A stretch of 64,000 nt of DNA from Verrucomicrobiota bacterium (GTDB taxonomy: Bacteria > Verrucomicrobiota > Verrucomicrobiia > Opitutales > Opitutaceae): assembly GCA_016222805.1 (NCBI GenBank), contig JACRQG010000012.1:62001-126000 (forward strand), given 5' to 3'. The stretch's first letter is position 1; every line of letters starts with the position of its first letter. Under the pieces are notes generated by a model. The model searched no databases and was not told where the DNA came from. It was given only the letters and a program-made list of their open reading frames with translations. The position numbers and the translations under genes were made by a program. Of the stretch, positions 27,047 to 36,988 are shown one piece after another.

Positions 27047-28723
27047 TCAGGGCGTCGGCAGCTTGGCCGGGCTGCGGGGATCGAAGTGCGCGCGGATGCC
27101 TCCGGTGAGAGCCGAGGCCTGGAAGCCGTTTTGCGCGAGGATGCGCGCGGCGAAGTAGGCGGTCTTGCCGAGGGCGCAGACGGTGATGACGGGACGCGTG
27201 CGGTCCAGTTCGCCGAGGCGGCCGCGCAGTTGGGCGAGCGGGATGTTGCGCACTCCGGGGTGCGGCACCGGGTGGGCCTGGACCAGCGGCGGGGGCCGCA
27301 CGTCGAGCACCTGCACCGAAGGATCGGCCGGCAGGCTGTCGACGGGCGTGACCAGGCCGTCGCGCGCGTTGCCCGCGGTGAAGCCGGCGAGGTTGACGAT
27401 GTCCTTGGCGGAACCGAAGGGCGGGGCGTAGGCGAGCTCCAGCTGGGCGAGGTCGTCGATGGTGAGCCCGCCGGCGATGGCGGTGGCGATGACATCGAGG
27501 CGCTTGTCGACACCGGCAAGTCCGGTGGCCTGCGCGCCGAGCACGCGACCATTGGCGGGATCCCAGAGCAGCTTGAGCAGGATCGGCTTGGCGCCGGGGA
27601 AATAGCCCGCGTGGTGGTTGTCGTTGACCGTGACGGTGCGGTAGGCGCGGCCGGCGGCGCGCAGGCGCTTTTCCGTCCAACCGGTGAGGCCCGCGGCGGC
27701 GTCGAAGACCCGGACGATCGCCGTGCCGAGCGAACCGTGATACGGCTTGGTTTCGGTGGGCCGGAAGATGTGATCGGCGGCGAGCCGGCCCTGGCGGTTG
27801 GCCGGACCGCCCAGCGGCACCGCGAGGGCGTCGCCGGAGATGAAGTCCTCGGTTTCGATGGCGTCGCCGGCGGCGTAGACCGCCGGGTCGCTCGTCTGCA
27901 TGAAGGCGTTGACGCGGATATGCCCGCGCGGGCCCAGGGCGAGGCCGGCCTCGCGCGCGAGGGCGGTTTCGGGGCGGACGCCGACGCTGAGCACGACGAG
28001 GTCGGCGGGAAGGTCGCGGCCGGAGGCGAGGCGGCAGGTGAGGTTTCCGCCAGCGGCGCCGGGGACGAAGGCGGTCACGCGATCGCCGAGCACGAGTTCG
28101 ACCGAGCGACGATGCAGTTCGTCCTGGAGCAGGCGCGTCATCGGCCGATCGAGCGGCGGCAGCACCTGATCAGTGAGTTCCACGAGGGTCACCTGCTTGC
28201 CGAGCCGGACGAGTTGCTCGGTGAGTTCCAGGCCGATGAAACCCGCGCCGATGACAGCGACGCGCCGGGCGGCGTCCGCGGCGGCCTTGAGCCGATCCAT
28301 GTCGGCGAGGGAGCGGAGGGTAAGGATGCGCGGGTCGTCGACGCCGGGAAGTTCGGGACGGAGGGGGACGGCGCCCGGGGCGAGGAGCAGCCGGTCGTAG
28401 GGCAGCCACTCGGTGGTGCCCGCGGCGACGTGGCGCACCTGGACACGCCGGCCGGCGCGATCGAGCGCGATCGCCTCGGTGTGGGTGCGCACGTCGAGGG
28501 CGAGCATGGCCTTGAGCGTGGCCGGGGTCTGCACCGCGAGGGCGTCGCGCTGGGAGATCTCGCCACCGACAAAGTAGGGCAGGCCGCAATTGGCGAACGA
28601 GACGTCGGGTCCGCGTTCGATCAGGGTGATCGCGGCCGACTCGCTGAGGCGGCGGGCGCGGGCGGCGGCGGAAGCGCCGGCCGCGACGCCACCGATGATG
28701 ACGAGACGGAGAGGTGGGTTCAT
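27047..28723 (-). CDS. CoA-disulfide-reductase-like flavoprotein with C-terminal rhodanese domain
   Basis: This 558-residue protein has an FAD-binding GGVAAGASAAARARR and redox Cys46 in SFANCGLPYF, the single catalytic cysteine of the CoADR/NADH oxidase/persulfide reductase family. A second nucleotide-binding site follows (VAVIGAGFIGLELTEQL), then FAD motif VYAAGDAIE. The last ~100 residues are a rhodanese domain with VITVCALGKTAYFAAR holding the active cysteine. Fused CoADR-rhodanese proteins act as CoA-persulfide or polysulfide reductases. ATG 28723 is chosen because upstream ORF sequence is non-homologous. It lies 34 bp behind the rhodanese gene. Confidence 0.9.
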   Translation of the reverse strand: MNPPLRLVIIGGVAAGASAAARARRLSESAAITLIERGPDVSFANCGLPYFVGGEISQRDALAVQTPATLKAMLALDVRTHTEAIALDRAGRRVQVRHVAAGTTEWLPYDRLLLAPGAVPLRPELPGVDDPRILTLRSLADMDRLKAAADAARRVAVIGAGFIGLELTEQLVRLGKQVTLVELTDQVLPPLDRPMTRLLQDELHRRSVELVLGDRVTAFVPGAAGGNLTCRLASGRDLPADLVVLSVGVRPETALAREAGLALGPRGHIRVNAFMQTSDPAVYAAGDAIETEDFISGDALAVPLGGPANRQGRLAADHIFRPTETKPYHGSLGTAIVRVFDAAAGLTGWTEKRLRAAGRAYRTVTVNDNHHAGYFPGAKPILLKLLWDPANGRVLGAQATGLAGVDKRLDVIATAIAGGLTIDDLAQLELAYAPPFGSAKDIVNLAGFTAGNARDGLVTPVDSLPADPSVQVLDVRPPPLVQAHPVPHPGVRNIPLAQLRGRLGELDRTRPVITVCALGKTAYFAARILAQNGFQASALTGGIRAHFDPRSPAKLPTP

Positions 28724-28757
28724 GGGGAAAGGGAGCGCGACGGGGCGGGGTGGGCCG

Positions 28758-29135
28758 TCACCTGCGGGTGGGTTTGGGGCGGGTGACCGGCCAGCCGGCG
28801 TTGGTCCACTCCCCGAGACCGCCGGTGTTGGCGGCGCGGTGGCCGTCGTTGGTGAGGAGTCGCGCGGCGATGGCCGAGCGACCGCCGGAAGCACAGTAGA
28901 CGAGCAACTCCTTGTCCGCATTGGCCGCCAGGAACGGCTGCCATTGGGTTCGCCGGCCGGTCAGGTCGGAGAGCGGAAGGAGGACGGCGCGCTCGGCCAC
29001 CCCGGACGTCCATTCCCCGGGTTCGCGCACGTCGATGAGCACCGCCTCGCCGGAACGCACGCGATGGGCGCAGTCGAGGGGGGCGAGTCGCGGGGCGGAG
29101 GAGAACAGGGCCTTGCAGATCTTGAGAAAACTCAT
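28758..29135 (-). CDS. Rhodanese domain protein
   Basis: This 125-residue single-domain sulfurtransferase has ALIDVREPGEWTSG-like text (VLIDVREPGEW) and active-site loop YCASGGRS with the catalytic cysteine. It has no obvious signal peptide, so it is probably cytoplasmic. It carries sulfane sulfur between low-molecular thiols and protein carriers such as the TusE and DsrE proteins next door. It starts 12 bp after DsrE. Confidence 0.9.
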   Translation of the reverse strand: MSFLKICKALFSSAPRLAPLDCAHRVRSGEAVLIDVREPGEWTSGVAERAVLLPLSDLTGRRTQWQPFLAANADKELLVYCASGGRSAIAARLLTNDGHRAANTGGLGEWTNAGWPVTRPKPTRR

Positions 29136-29147
29136 GCCACGTTCGAA

Positions 29148-29654
29148 TCAGGTGAAGATGATCTGGCCGCCGGCGGAGAGCTCGTAGAAGTCGCCGACCG
29201 TCAGCACGCGCTCCATGTGCGGCACAAAATCGTCCGGGGTGAGGTGGAACATGTCGACGGTCGCCTTGCACGCGTAGAGGTGGCCGCCGGCATCGGCGAT
29301 CATCTGCGTGAACTCGCTCACCGGCGGGATGTCGAGTTTCTCCATCTCCTTCTGCATCATCTTGGTGGCAAACGCGGACATGCCGGGGAGGGCGCCGAGC
29401 AGGGTCGGGAGGGGAAACCCCTTGGCGTCCGGCACGCGCATCGCGGGGTTGCCGACCGTGGCGATCTTGATCTTGTCCTGGTATTCCTTCAGGACGGCGT
29501 AGAGGCCGAAGAAGGTGAAGAACAGGTTGGCTTCGATGCCCTCCATGCGGGCACCGTTGGCCATGATCAGGCCCGGGTAGACGCCGTCGAGCGACCCACG
29601 GGAGACGATGATGGAGACTTTCTTGATCTTTTCTGGGGAGGAGGTCGAAGACAT
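29148..29654 (-). CDS. DsrE/DsrF-like sulfur-relay protein (DsrE2 type)
   Basis: This 168-residue protein has KKVSIIVSRGSLDGVYPGLI, LFFTFFGLYAVL and the C-terminal HLYACKATVDMFHL, where the cysteine corresponds to the persulfide site of DsrE-family proteins. DsrE2-like proteins exchange sulfane sulfur with rhodaneses and TusA in sulfur oxidisers. The LFFTFFGL stretch is hydrophobic and may be membrane-attached. It sits between TusE and the rhodanese, the standard arrangement for a sulfur relay. Confidence 0.88.
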   Translation of the reverse strand: MSSTSSPEKIKKVSIIVSRGSLDGVYPGLIMANGARMEGIEANLFFTFFGLYAVLKEYQDKIKIATVGNPAMRVPDAKGFPLPTLLGALPGMSAFATKMMQKEMEKLDIPPVSEFTQMIADAGGHLYACKATVDMFHLTPDDFVPHMERVLTVGDFYELSAGGQIIFT

Positions 29655-29786
29655 GGGAGAGAGGAAGTCGGAGGAGGGAGGAAGACGGGGAAGATAGGCG
29701 ACGAGGGAGAGGGAGAGGAGACAGAAGGGAGGACGGGGCGGAGGCCCCCGGTCCCTTGGTCTCGTGGTCCTTCGGTCCCTGGTGCC
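29655..29786. other. Purine-rich intergenic tract
   Basis: On the plus strand about 85 bases are almost all G and A (GAGAGGAAGTCGGAGGAGGG and on), followed by a C/T-rich end with repeated GGTCC triplets. There is no ORF. It lies between the TusE stop and the DsrE start and would appear as a pyrimidine-rich spacer in the mRNA. No function is clear. Confidence 0.5.
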
Positions 29787-30104
29787 CTAGATGCAGCCGT
29801 GCGGTTTCTTGATCCCGGCGATCTTGGCGGCCTTCTTGGCGGGGCCACCCGGGAACAGCTCGTAGAGCTCCTTGGTGGGAACGCCGCTTTCCTTCGTGAG
29901 CTTGCGGATGCTCGGTCCGTCGCCCTTGGCTTCAAATTCCTTGCGCATGAAGTTGAGGACCACGAGGTGGCGGTCATTCAGGGAGGCGATGCCCTCCTCG
30001 GCGGCGATGACCTTGGCGACCTCGAGGTCCCAGTCCTTGTAGTTGGTCATGAACCCCTCGGCGTCGAACTCGATGGGTTTGTTGTTGAGGGTGCGGACGG
30101 CCAT
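29787..30104 (-). CDS. TusE/DsrC/DsvC family sulfur-relay protein
   Basis: This 105-residue protein ends in KKPHGCI, with the conserved penultimate cysteine (CysA) at the flexible C-terminal arm. The partner cysteine that true DsrC carries 11 residues earlier is alanine here (PAKKAAKIAG), so it is the TusE-like or single-cysteine form. It binds and transfers persulfide sulfur. FDAEGFMTNYKDWDLEVAK and FMRKEFEAKGDGPSIRKLTK are typical. It starts 12 bp after DUF1641 in the same operon. Confidence 0.92.
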   Translation of the reverse strand: MAVRTLNNKPIEFDAEGFMTNYKDWDLEVAKVIAAEEGIASLNDRHLVVLNFMRKEFEAKGDGPSIRKLTKESGVPTKELYELFPGGPAKKAAKIAGIKKPHGCI

Positions 30105-30116
30105 GGTGGATGTCAG

Positions 30117-30833
30117 TTAGGGTTGAGGTTGGAGGGAAGTCGGGCGGGTGGTCGGCGGAACCTGGTGTTCCGCGAGGTTGCGGAGGAACGAAAGGAGGAA
30201 GCCCAGCGCGCGGCGCATTTCCGGCTGGTTGAGTTCGCGGAACGCGCCCCAGAGCGAAACCTCCTGCATCTTCTGGAAGTCGAGCTTGCGGTAGATCTCC
30301 ATGGCGTTGTTCACGGCGAGGAGCATCTCGGGCTGGGTGAGATTCTTCAGGGTCTCCATCATCACGACGATGTTGTCGGCCAGGCGGCGCGCGTCCTCCG
30401 GCGTGAAATGGGTGACGACGTTGTCGAGGGCGCGGCCGAGTTCCCGCCCCATGGCGAAGTAGCCCTTGCGGTCGAGTTCATCGAGCTTCGCGAGGCCGTC
30501 GGTGAAGACCTGGCGGGCGAGGGGCGTGGCATCCTGCAGGAACTCGCGGGCGCTCTCGAGCTGCACGAGCAGGTCGTGCAGGGTGTTGGTGTTCCGGATC
30601 AGGCGCTTGCCCAGGGCGGCGAAGTCGCCGGTGTGCACGAAGGGCGAGACCTCGTCGAGCTCGGTGACGACGGAGCGGAACACGTCCTTGCCGACGCGTG
30701 CCAGGTCCTCCTTGAGCTCCTCGACCTCGCGGCGGATGCGCCGCACCTCCTCGACCTCGGCGAGGACGAGATCGAGCTTGCGATCGAGCGCCTCGAGACG
30801 CTCCACCAGCGCGGGGGAATCGGGGGCGTTCAT
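30117..30833 (-). CDS. DUF1641 domain protein
   Basis: This 238-residue, mostly helical protein has an N-terminal coiled-coil region (VEEVRRIRREVEELKEDLAR) and the DUF1641 core with LNQPEMRRALGFLLSFLRNL at the end. DUF1641 proteins are often beside FAD/NAD(P)-binding SQR-like proteins and TusE or formate dehydrogenase genes; the role is unknown. It starts 2 bp after the flavoprotein stop. Confidence 0.87.
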   Translation of the reverse strand: MNAPDSPALVERLEALDRKLDLVLAEVEEVRRIRREVEELKEDLARVGKDVFRSVVTELDEVSPFVHTGDFAALGKRLIRNTNTLHDLLVQLESAREFLQDATPLARQVFTDGLAKLDELDRKGYFAMGRELGRALDNVVTHFTPEDARRLADNIVVMMETLKNLTQPEMLLAVNNAMEIYRKLDFQKMQEVSLWGAFRELNQPEMRRALGFLLSFLRNLAEHQVPPTTRPTSLQPQP

Positions 30834-30835
30834 GG

Positions 30836-32065
30836 TCAGCGCCGCTTGCCCGCCATGGTCATCTCCGCCTCGATGGGCAGCTCGGCCCCGCGGAGGAGCA
30901 GGTTCCAGTAGACCCACCGGAACATCATCTTTCCGTAATGGTTCATCTTGGTCTCCTCCAGGAGGGAGAAGGGCCCGATGCCGGGGAGCGGGAACTTGCC
31001 CGGCAGCGGCTCGGTTTCGTAGTTGAAGTCGATCAGCAGCCCCTTGTTGAAGCCGGATTCGATGAAGCAGTTCGCGTGGCCGTCGAAGTGGGCCCGGAGC
31101 GGACGTCCGTCGATCGCATCGAGCAGGTTTTCGAAAAGGATGTCGGCCTGGAAGTGCGCGACCGAACCGGCCTTGGACGCCGGCAGGTCGGTGGCATCGC
31201 CGAGGACGAAGATGTTGTCCTTCACCTTTGACCGCAGCGTGTGCTTGTCGGTGGGAATGAAGTTCAGCTCGTCGCCGAAGCCGGAGCGCGCGATCGCCTC
31301 GTCGCCCATGTTGGTGGGGATGGTGACGAGGAGATCGTACGCGACCTCGCGCTGATCCCAGGAGACGATCTTGCGGGCGCCGGCATCGACGCTGCCGGTG
31401 GCGAACTCCGCCGTGAGGCGGATGTTCTTCTTGTCGAGGAAATCGCCGAGCATCGCGGCGGCGCGGGGCTTGGTGAAGGCCCCGGGCAGCGGGGTGACGT
31501 ACTCGATCTCGACCTTGGGCCGCAGGCCGGCCTCGGTGAAGAACCAGTCGGCCAGGAAGGCAAACTCCAGGGGCGCGACCGGGCACTTGATCGGCATCTC
31601 CACGATGTTGATGACCAGGCGACCCCCTTCCCAGTGCTGCAGCCGGCGCGCGAGGGCCGAGGCCCCTTCCAGGGTGTAGAAGTCGAAGATCGAGCGGTGC
31701 CACTCCTCCCCCAGCAGGCCCTCGGTCTGGGCCGGGACCGGCCGGGCGCCGGTCGCGATGATCAGGAAGTCGTATCCGAGGACACGGCCGCCGCTGAGGC
31801 GGACCCGGTTCTGATCCGGCTCGATCACCTCGATGCCTCCCATCACGACCTCGACCCCGCGGGGCAGGTAGTCGCGGCGCGGCTTCACCACATCGCGCGG
31901 GGTGTAGATCCCGAACGGGATGAAGAGATAACCGGGCTGGTAGTGGTGGGATTCGTCGCGGTCGACGATCGTGATCTGCCATTCGTCCCGGGACAGGACG
32001 CCGGCCAGCTTGTTGGCCATGATGGTGCCGGCCGTGCCGGCACCGAGGATGAGGAGTTTCTTCAT
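30836..32065 (-). CDS. Sulfide:quinone oxidoreductase-like flavoprotein
   Basis: This 409-residue FAD protein has LLILGAGTAGTIMANKLAG at the N-terminus, IIATGARPVPAQ and FVLGDATDLPASKAGSVAHF for FAD binding. Cys161 in IKCPVAPLEFAFLAD occupies the place of a redox cysteine of SQR; a further cysteine occurs in GHANCFIESG. The C-terminal KMMFRWVYWNLLLRG is amphipathic and fits monotopic binding to quinone. It could oxidise sulfide or persulfide and pass electrons to quinone; a missing third cysteine of classical SQR leaves the exact subtype open. Confidence 0.85.
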   Translation of the reverse strand: MKKLLILGAGTAGTIMANKLAGVLSRDEWQITIVDRDESHHYQPGYLFIPFGIYTPRDVVKPRRDYLPRGVEVVMGGIEVIEPDQNRVRLSGGRVLGYDFLIIATGARPVPAQTEGLLGEEWHRSIFDFYTLEGASALARRLQHWEGGRLVINIVEMPIKCPVAPLEFAFLADWFFTEAGLRPKVEIEYVTPLPGAFTKPRAAAMLGDFLDKKNIRLTAEFATGSVDAGARKIVSWDQREVAYDLLVTIPTNMGDEAIARSGFGDELNFIPTDKHTLRSKVKDNIFVLGDATDLPASKAGSVAHFQADILFENLLDAIDGRPLRAHFDGHANCFIESGFNKGLLIDFNYETEPLPGKFPLPGIGPFSLLEETKMNHYGKMMFRWVYWNLLLRGAELPIEAEMTMAGKRR

Positions 32066-32095
32066 GGCAGGGAGGGGGCGGAGGTGGAGTGCGGC

Positions 32096-33499
32096 TCAGA
32101 AGCGGTAGCTGTACATCACCTGCGCGTTGACCTGGCTGTGGCTCACCCGCACGCCGCCGCCATTGGTCTTGGCCACCTCGAAACCGCGGGCGACGGACAG
32201 GTCGAGGGACTGGCGCGCATCGATTTTCCAGCCGAGGCCGGCGGTCAGATGACGCTCGATGGTCGCCGGGAAGAGGCAGTTGAGGTAGCGATCCGGGATC
32301 GGATCCGTGGCGAAGTTGAAGCCGGCCCGCAGGGTGAGGGCCGGGCTGACCGTGTACGCGACCCCCAGCTGGATCACGGTCTGGTCATCCCATTGCTGGA
32401 ACAGCACGGACTCGAGGGACTGTCCGGCGAAGTTGCCGTTCGCGGCGGTGTTGGCGGCGTTGAAGCTCATGTTGAACTGCGCCATCACGTCGGACCAGAA
32501 GATCTGGCGCACGTCGGCGGCCAGGAGCCAGTCCGGCGCGGCCTGAACCGCGACGCCGAAGCCGAGGAGAGCGGGCCACTCGAAGTCGCGGACCTTGATG
32601 TCACCTGCGAGCGTCTGCGCCATCCGGCCCATGCCCGGAACGTTCATCTGGAAAGCCATGGAGTGGCCGGGGGCCTTGAGGTCGGACAGCCGGGTCTGCG
32701 AGTGGTAGACGCCGCCCAGGGTGACCGTGGGGGCGAACTGGTACACGAAGCCGACCTTGCCGGCGTAGCCGTAGCCGCGGGCGGCGCCGGTGAAATCGGA
32801 TCCGTTGGAGAAGTTGAAGTAGGTGTAGTCGACGCTGGTGCCGCGGGGCATCTGCTGCATCACCTGGCCGAAGGTCTGCACGATGGAGCCGGACGCGCGG
32901 CCGAACTGCTGGCTGGTGGGGGTGACCAGGTCCATGAACTGGGCCCCGCTCATCGCCATCTGCAGATCCATCCCGGCCCAGACGAAGTCGACGGTGGCGG
33001 CGAGGTGGAAGCGCTCGTTGACCTTCCAGGACAACGGAACGATGGCCCGCCCGACGGACACTTCCGTGCGGTTCGTCAGGCCGAAGCCGAGGCCGCGCCA
33101 CGAATTCCGGTCGTATTCGCACCCCATCCCGCCCTGGCCGAACACGCCGAAGCCAAAGGTCAGGTCGCCGCGGCGCACGGCGTACCCGAACGCGGGCATG
33201 TAGAAGGCGGTGGCGCTGGAGTCCGCGGGCACCCCGGTGGGGCTCGTGGCGGTGATGTCGGGGCCAAGGAGGCCCACGGCGATGTCGAGACGGGCGCGGC
33301 TGGCCATCAGGCCGAGCGTGGCCGGGTTGTTGATCACCGCCGCGGTGCCGTTGTCGAAGGCGAGCGAGGTGCCGCCCATGGCCGCCGCGATCGGGCCGTA
33401 GCCCTCGAGGTTCATGCCGTTGGTGGCGAACAAGGGCTGCGCGGCGAGAAGCGCGAGCAGCACGCTGGCGGTGCGGGACAGGGGGCGGAGGAGTTTCAT
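32096..33499 (-). CDS. OmpP1/FadL-family outer-membrane transporter
   Basis: This 467-residue beta-barrel protein has a signal peptide (MKLLRPLSRTASVLLALLAA) and the FadL-like N-terminus TNGMNLEGYGPIAAAMGG with SLAFDNGTAAVINNPATLGL. The C-terminus ends VNAQVMYSYRF, a typical outer-membrane insertion signal with terminal Phe. FadL proteins admit hydrophobic molecules. Next to an SQR it might admit elemental sulfur, polysulfide or an organic sulfur compound; that is inference. ATG 33499 precedes the signal peptide, and the start at 33619 would be upstream of the mapped promoter. Confidence 0.9.
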   Translation of the reverse strand: MKLLRPLSRTASVLLALLAAQPLFATNGMNLEGYGPIAAAMGGTSLAFDNGTAAVINNPATLGLMASRARLDIAVGLLGPDITATSPTGVPADSSATAFYMPAFGYAVRRGDLTFGFGVFGQGGMGCEYDRNSWRGLGFGLTNRTEVSVGRAIVPLSWKVNERFHLAATVDFVWAGMDLQMAMSGAQFMDLVTPTSQQFGRASGSIVQTFGQVMQQMPRGTSVDYTYFNFSNGSDFTGAARGYGYAGKVGFVYQFAPTVTLGGVYHSQTRLSDLKAPGHSMAFQMNVPGMGRMAQTLAGDIKVRDFEWPALLGFGVAVQAAPDWLLAADVRQIFWSDVMAQFNMSFNAANTAANGNFAGQSLESVLFQQWDDQTVIQLGVAYTVSPALTLRAGFNFATDPIPDRYLNCLFPATIERHLTAGLGWKIDARQSLDLSVARGFEVAKTNGGGVRVSHSQVNAQVMYSYRF

Positions 33500-33602
33500 G
33501 GGAGCGGTTGGCTCACGCCGGCCGGCAAGACCGGCGCTAGCCTGACTCTCCCACGATCCCGGGCCGAGCGGCTGCGCATCAGTTGGCGATTGGCTCGCAC
33601 CT

Positions 33603-33635
33603 ATTGTACATTTGCGCATATATGGATATAAAAGG
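33603..33635 (-). promoter_or_regulatory. Promoter and ArsR-type operator of the FadL/sulfur operon
   Basis: On the minus strand a -10-like TACAAT (33603-33608) is preceded 17 bp upstream by an AT-rich TTATAT. Between them, read on the plus strand, is TGCGCATATATGGATATA (33613-33630). This matches 15 of 18 positions of the site at 39681-39698 in the ArsR promoter. The predicted transcription start is near 33596, giving a ~97-base leader before ATG 33499. It probably lets the ArsR at 39708 control the operon. Confidence 0.65.
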
Positions 33636-33676
33636 GCCGCGATCGCTCGAGTGTGCGGGCCGGGCCTCCGGAACCG

Positions 33677-36600
33677 CTACGGCTGTTCGGCCCGGGCGTT
33701 GGCCATGTAGTAGAGGACGGGCACCGCCATCCGGCTGATGAGGAGGGAGGCGATTTCGCCGAACATCAGGCTGATCGCCAGGCCCTGGAAGATCGGGTCG
33801 GCCAGAATCACGCTGGCTCCGACCACGACGGCGAGGGCGGTGAGCAGCATCGGGCGGAAACGCACGGCTCCGGCCTCGACGACAGCCTCGCGCAGCGGCA
33901 GGCCGTGGGCGCGCCGGAGTTCGATGAAGTCGACGAGGATGATCGAGTTGCGCACGACGATGCCGGCGCCCGCCATGAAGCCGATCATCGACGTGGCGGT
34001 GAAGAAGGCGCCCATCGCCCAGTGGGCCGGCAGGATGCCGATGAGGGAGAACGGGATCGCGGCCATGACCACCAGCGGAGTCACGTAGCTGCGGAACCAG
34101 CCAACCATGAGCATGGCGATGAGGACGAGAACGGCGGCAAATGCGAGGCCGAGATCGCGGAACACCTCGAGCGTGATGTGCCACTCGCCGTCCCATTTCA
34201 GGGCGGGCGACAAGTCATCCGCCGGCAGGTTGAGGTGGTAGATTGGCAGGGCCGGCGTCGTGCCCCCGAACTGGCGCGCGTCGAGCTTCCGCAGGGCGGC
34301 ATCGATGGCGAACATCGCGTAGGCCGGGCTTTCGACCGCTCCGGCGACATCGGCCGTCACGTAGGTGACGGGCTTGAGGTTCTTCCGGTAGAGGTTCGGG
34401 CTGCCGATCGTGCGTTCGATGCGCACGAGTTCGGAGAGCGCCACGAGGGGCGCGGCCGGGTTCTGGTCCGCCCGCACCTGCAGGGTGAGCAGGGCTTCGG
34501 GCTGGCTGCGGGCGGCCGCGGGCAGTTCGAGGACGATGGGCACGTCCTCCCGTTCGTCGGCGAGGTGCAGCAGGTCGACGGCCTGCCCCTGGGTGGCCAG
34601 GTGCAGGGTCTCGGTGATGGCGGCCTCGCTCACGCCGTGCAGCGCGGCCTTGGCCTTGTCGATGACGAATCGCACCTTGGGTTGGGGATCCTCGACGTAC
34701 CAGTCGATGTCCACCACGCCCGCGGTCCGCTCCATGATTTGTCGCACCTCGCGGGCCAGCGCGATGCGCTTCTCCGCGTCGGGTCCGTAGATCTCGGCCA
34801 CGATCGATTGCAGGACCGGCGGTCCCGGCGGCACCTCGGCGACCGCGACCGCGGCCCCGTGTTGGCGGGCGATGGCGGTGACGAGCGGACGCACGCGTTT
34901 GGCGATGGCGTGGCTCTGGTCGGAGCGTTCGCCCTTGCCGACGAGGTTCACCTGGATGTCGGCGACGTTGGGTCCGCGCCGGAGATAGTAGTGGCGTACC
35001 AGTCCGTTGAAGTTGAAGGGGGCAGCGGTGCCCACATAGACCTGGTAATCGCGCACCTCCGGCAGGGTACGGAGGGCGGCGGCCATTTCCCGGGCGACCC
35101 GCGCAGTCTGCTCGAGGGTGGTGCCCTCCGGGGTGTCGATGATGACCTGGAATTCCGACTTGTTGTCGAAGGGCAGCATCTTCACCTGCACCTTGCCCAG
35201 CCCCACGAGGCCCACGGAGCCCAGGAGCAGGGTCACGATCACGGCAAGGAAGACCCAGCGCCAGATGGGACGGCCGAGGAGCGGGTCCATCACGCGGTGG
35301 TACAGGCGGGTGAACCAGTCTTCCGGGGCGTGTTCGTGTTCAAAGGTGAGGGCGGAGCGTTCGGCCTCGGGCAGCTGTTCCTCGCATTCGGCACGGCGGC
35401 GGAGGACGCGGATGGCAGCCCACGGCGTGATGGTGAAGGCGATGGCGAGGGAGAAGAGCATCGCCGCCGTCGAGCCGATCGGGATGGGCCGCATGTAAGG
35501 CCCCATCAGTCCGCCGACGAAGGCCATCGGCAGGATGGCGGCAATGACGGCCCAGGTGGCGAGGATGGTGGGATTGCCCACCTCGTTGACCGCTTCGAGC
35601 GCCACCTGGTTGAGCGACTTCCGGGCGGCACCCGGGAGGCGCACGTGGCGGACGATGTTCTCGACCACCACGATCGCGTCATCGACGAGAATGCCGATGG
35701 AAAAGATCAGCGCGAACAGCGTGATGCGGTTCAGCGTGTACCCATAAAGGTAGAAGACCAGGAGCGTGAGCGCCAGGGTCGACGGAATCGCCAGGAGCAC
35801 GACGAGCGATTCCCGCCAGCCGAGGAAGAAGAGGATGAGCAAGGCGACGCCGAAGACGGCGATGCCCATGTGCAGGAGGAGCTCGTTGCTCTTTTCCGCG
35901 GCGGTGTGGCCGTAGTCGCGGGTGATGGCGAGATCGACGTCGGCGGGAATCAGCCGGCCCTTGAGACCGTCAACCTTGGCCAGCACGTCGTTGACGACGT
36001 CGATGGCGTTGGCGCCGGGGCGCTTGGCGACACTGATGGTGACCGCCGCCTCCTCGGTGGCGACGGAACGGGACGCGGCCGCCGGCGGGCGCGATGCCGG
36101 CCGGGCGGCGTGGGCCGCGCCGTCGCCGTGCAGCACGTACGTGGCGGCCTCCTCGGCTCCGTCGGTGATGACGGCGACGTCCCGCAGGTACACGGGGCGA
36201 TCGGCGTGCACGCCGACGACTACGTTGCCGACATCCGTGGCGTCGCGAAGAAAGGTGCCGGTCTCGAGCAGGATCTCGGCGTTCGCGAATGGCCGCGAAC
36301 CGCTCTGCAGTTGCCGGTTGGACTGCTGGAGGGCGGGAACCAACTGGCCGGGGGAAAGCTGGCGGGCGGCCAGGGCGCCGTGATCGAGCTGGACGCGGAC
36401 CGCGCGGCGGGAACCGCCAATCACGACGGTTTCAGCCACCTGGGGCACCGACTTGATGGCATCGTCGACCTGGGCGGCCAGCCGGCGCAGGGTCAGGTGA
36501 TCCTGCTGCCGGCTGTGCAGCGTGAGGGCGAGGATCGGCACGTCGTCGATGGTCCGCGGCTTGACCAGCGGATGACTGACACCGGCCGGGATGCGATCGA

Positions 36601-36988
36601 AGTTCCCGTGGAGCTTCTGGTTCAGGCGGACGAGGGCGTCCTCGATGTCGGTGCCGACCTTGAACCGGACGATCACCAGCGCCCCGCCGGGGCTGGAGGT
36701 GGAATAGAGATACTCGACCCCGGGAATCTCCCAGAGGAGCTTCTCCATCGGGCGGGTGATGCGGTTCTCGACCTCGGAGGCGAGGGCCCCGGGCATGCCG
36801 ACGAAGACATCGACCATCGGGACCTTGATCTGCGGCTCCTCCTCACGCGGGAGCATGAACACCGCAAAGATCCCGAGGAGGATCGACGCGATGATCGCGA
36901 TCGGTGTCAGTTTCGACGAGACGAACATCCCGGCGACGCGGCCGGCGAAGCCGGCGTCGGTGGGAGCGGAGGCGGTGGGCTCGCTCAC
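33677..36988 (-). CDS. RND efflux pump permease (AcrB/HAE family-like)
   Basis: This 1103-residue inner-membrane pump has TM1 with [20 protein letters not shown], two large periplasmic loops and twelve predicted helices. The proton-relay Asp pair is in [18 protein letters not shown] (TM4). The start is GTG 36988, which overlaps the adaptor stop (GTGA). It works with a periplasmic adaptor and TolC to export small molecules. The absence of heavy-metal signature motifs leaves substrate open; the sulfur context suggests toxic sulfur or metal compounds. Confidence 0.9.
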   Translation of the reverse strand: MSEPTASAPTDAGFAGRVAGMFVSSKLTPIAIIASILLGIFAVFMLPREEEPQIKVPMVDVFVGMPGALASEVENRITRPMEKLLWEIPGVEYLYSTSSPGGALVIVRFKVGTDIEDALVRLNQKLHGNFDRIPAGVSHPLVKPRTIDDVPILALTLHSRQQDHLTLRRLAAQVDDAIKSVPQVAETVVIGGSRRAVRVQLDHGALAARQLSPGQLVPALQQSNRQLQSGSRPFANAEILLETGTFLRDATDVGNVVVGVHADRPVYLRDVAVITDGAEEAATYVLHGDGAAHAARPASRPPAAASRSVATEEAAVTISVAKRPGANAIDVVNDVLAKVDGLKGRLIPADVDLAITRDYGHTAAEKSNELLLHMGIAVFGVALLILFFLGWRESLVVLLAIPSTLALTLLVFYLYGYTLNRITLFALIFSIGILVDDAIVVVENIVRHVRLPGAARKSLNQVALEAVNEVGNPTILATWAVIAAILPMAFVGGLMGPYMRPIPIGSTAAMLFSLAIAFTITPWAAIRVLRRRAECEEQLPEAERSALTFEHEHAPEDWFTRLYHRVMDPLLGRPIWRWVFLAVIVTLLLGSVGLVGLGKVQVKMLPFDNKSEFQVIIDTPEGTTLEQTARVAREMAAALRTLPEVRDYQVYVGTAAPFNFNGLVRHYYLRRGPNVADIQVNLVGKGERSDQSHAIAKRVRPLVTAIARQHGAAVAVAEVPPGPPVLQSIVAEIYGPDAEKRIALAREVRQIMERTAGVVDIDWYVEDPQPKVRFVIDKAKAALHGVSEAAITETLHLATQGQAVDLLHLADEREDVPIVLELPAAARSQPEALLTLQVRADQNPAAPLVALSELVRIERTIGSPNLYRKNLKPVTYVTADVAGAVESPAYAMFAIDAALRKLDARQFGGTTPALPIYHLNLPADDLSPALKWDGEWHITLEVFRDLGLAFAAVLVLIAMLMVGWFRSYVTPLVVMAAIPFSLIGILPAHWAMGAFFTATSMIGFMAGAGIVVRNSIILVDFIELRRAHGLPLREAVVEAGAVRFRPMLLTALAVVVGASVILADPIFQGLAISLMFGEIASLLISRMAVPVLYYMANARAEQP

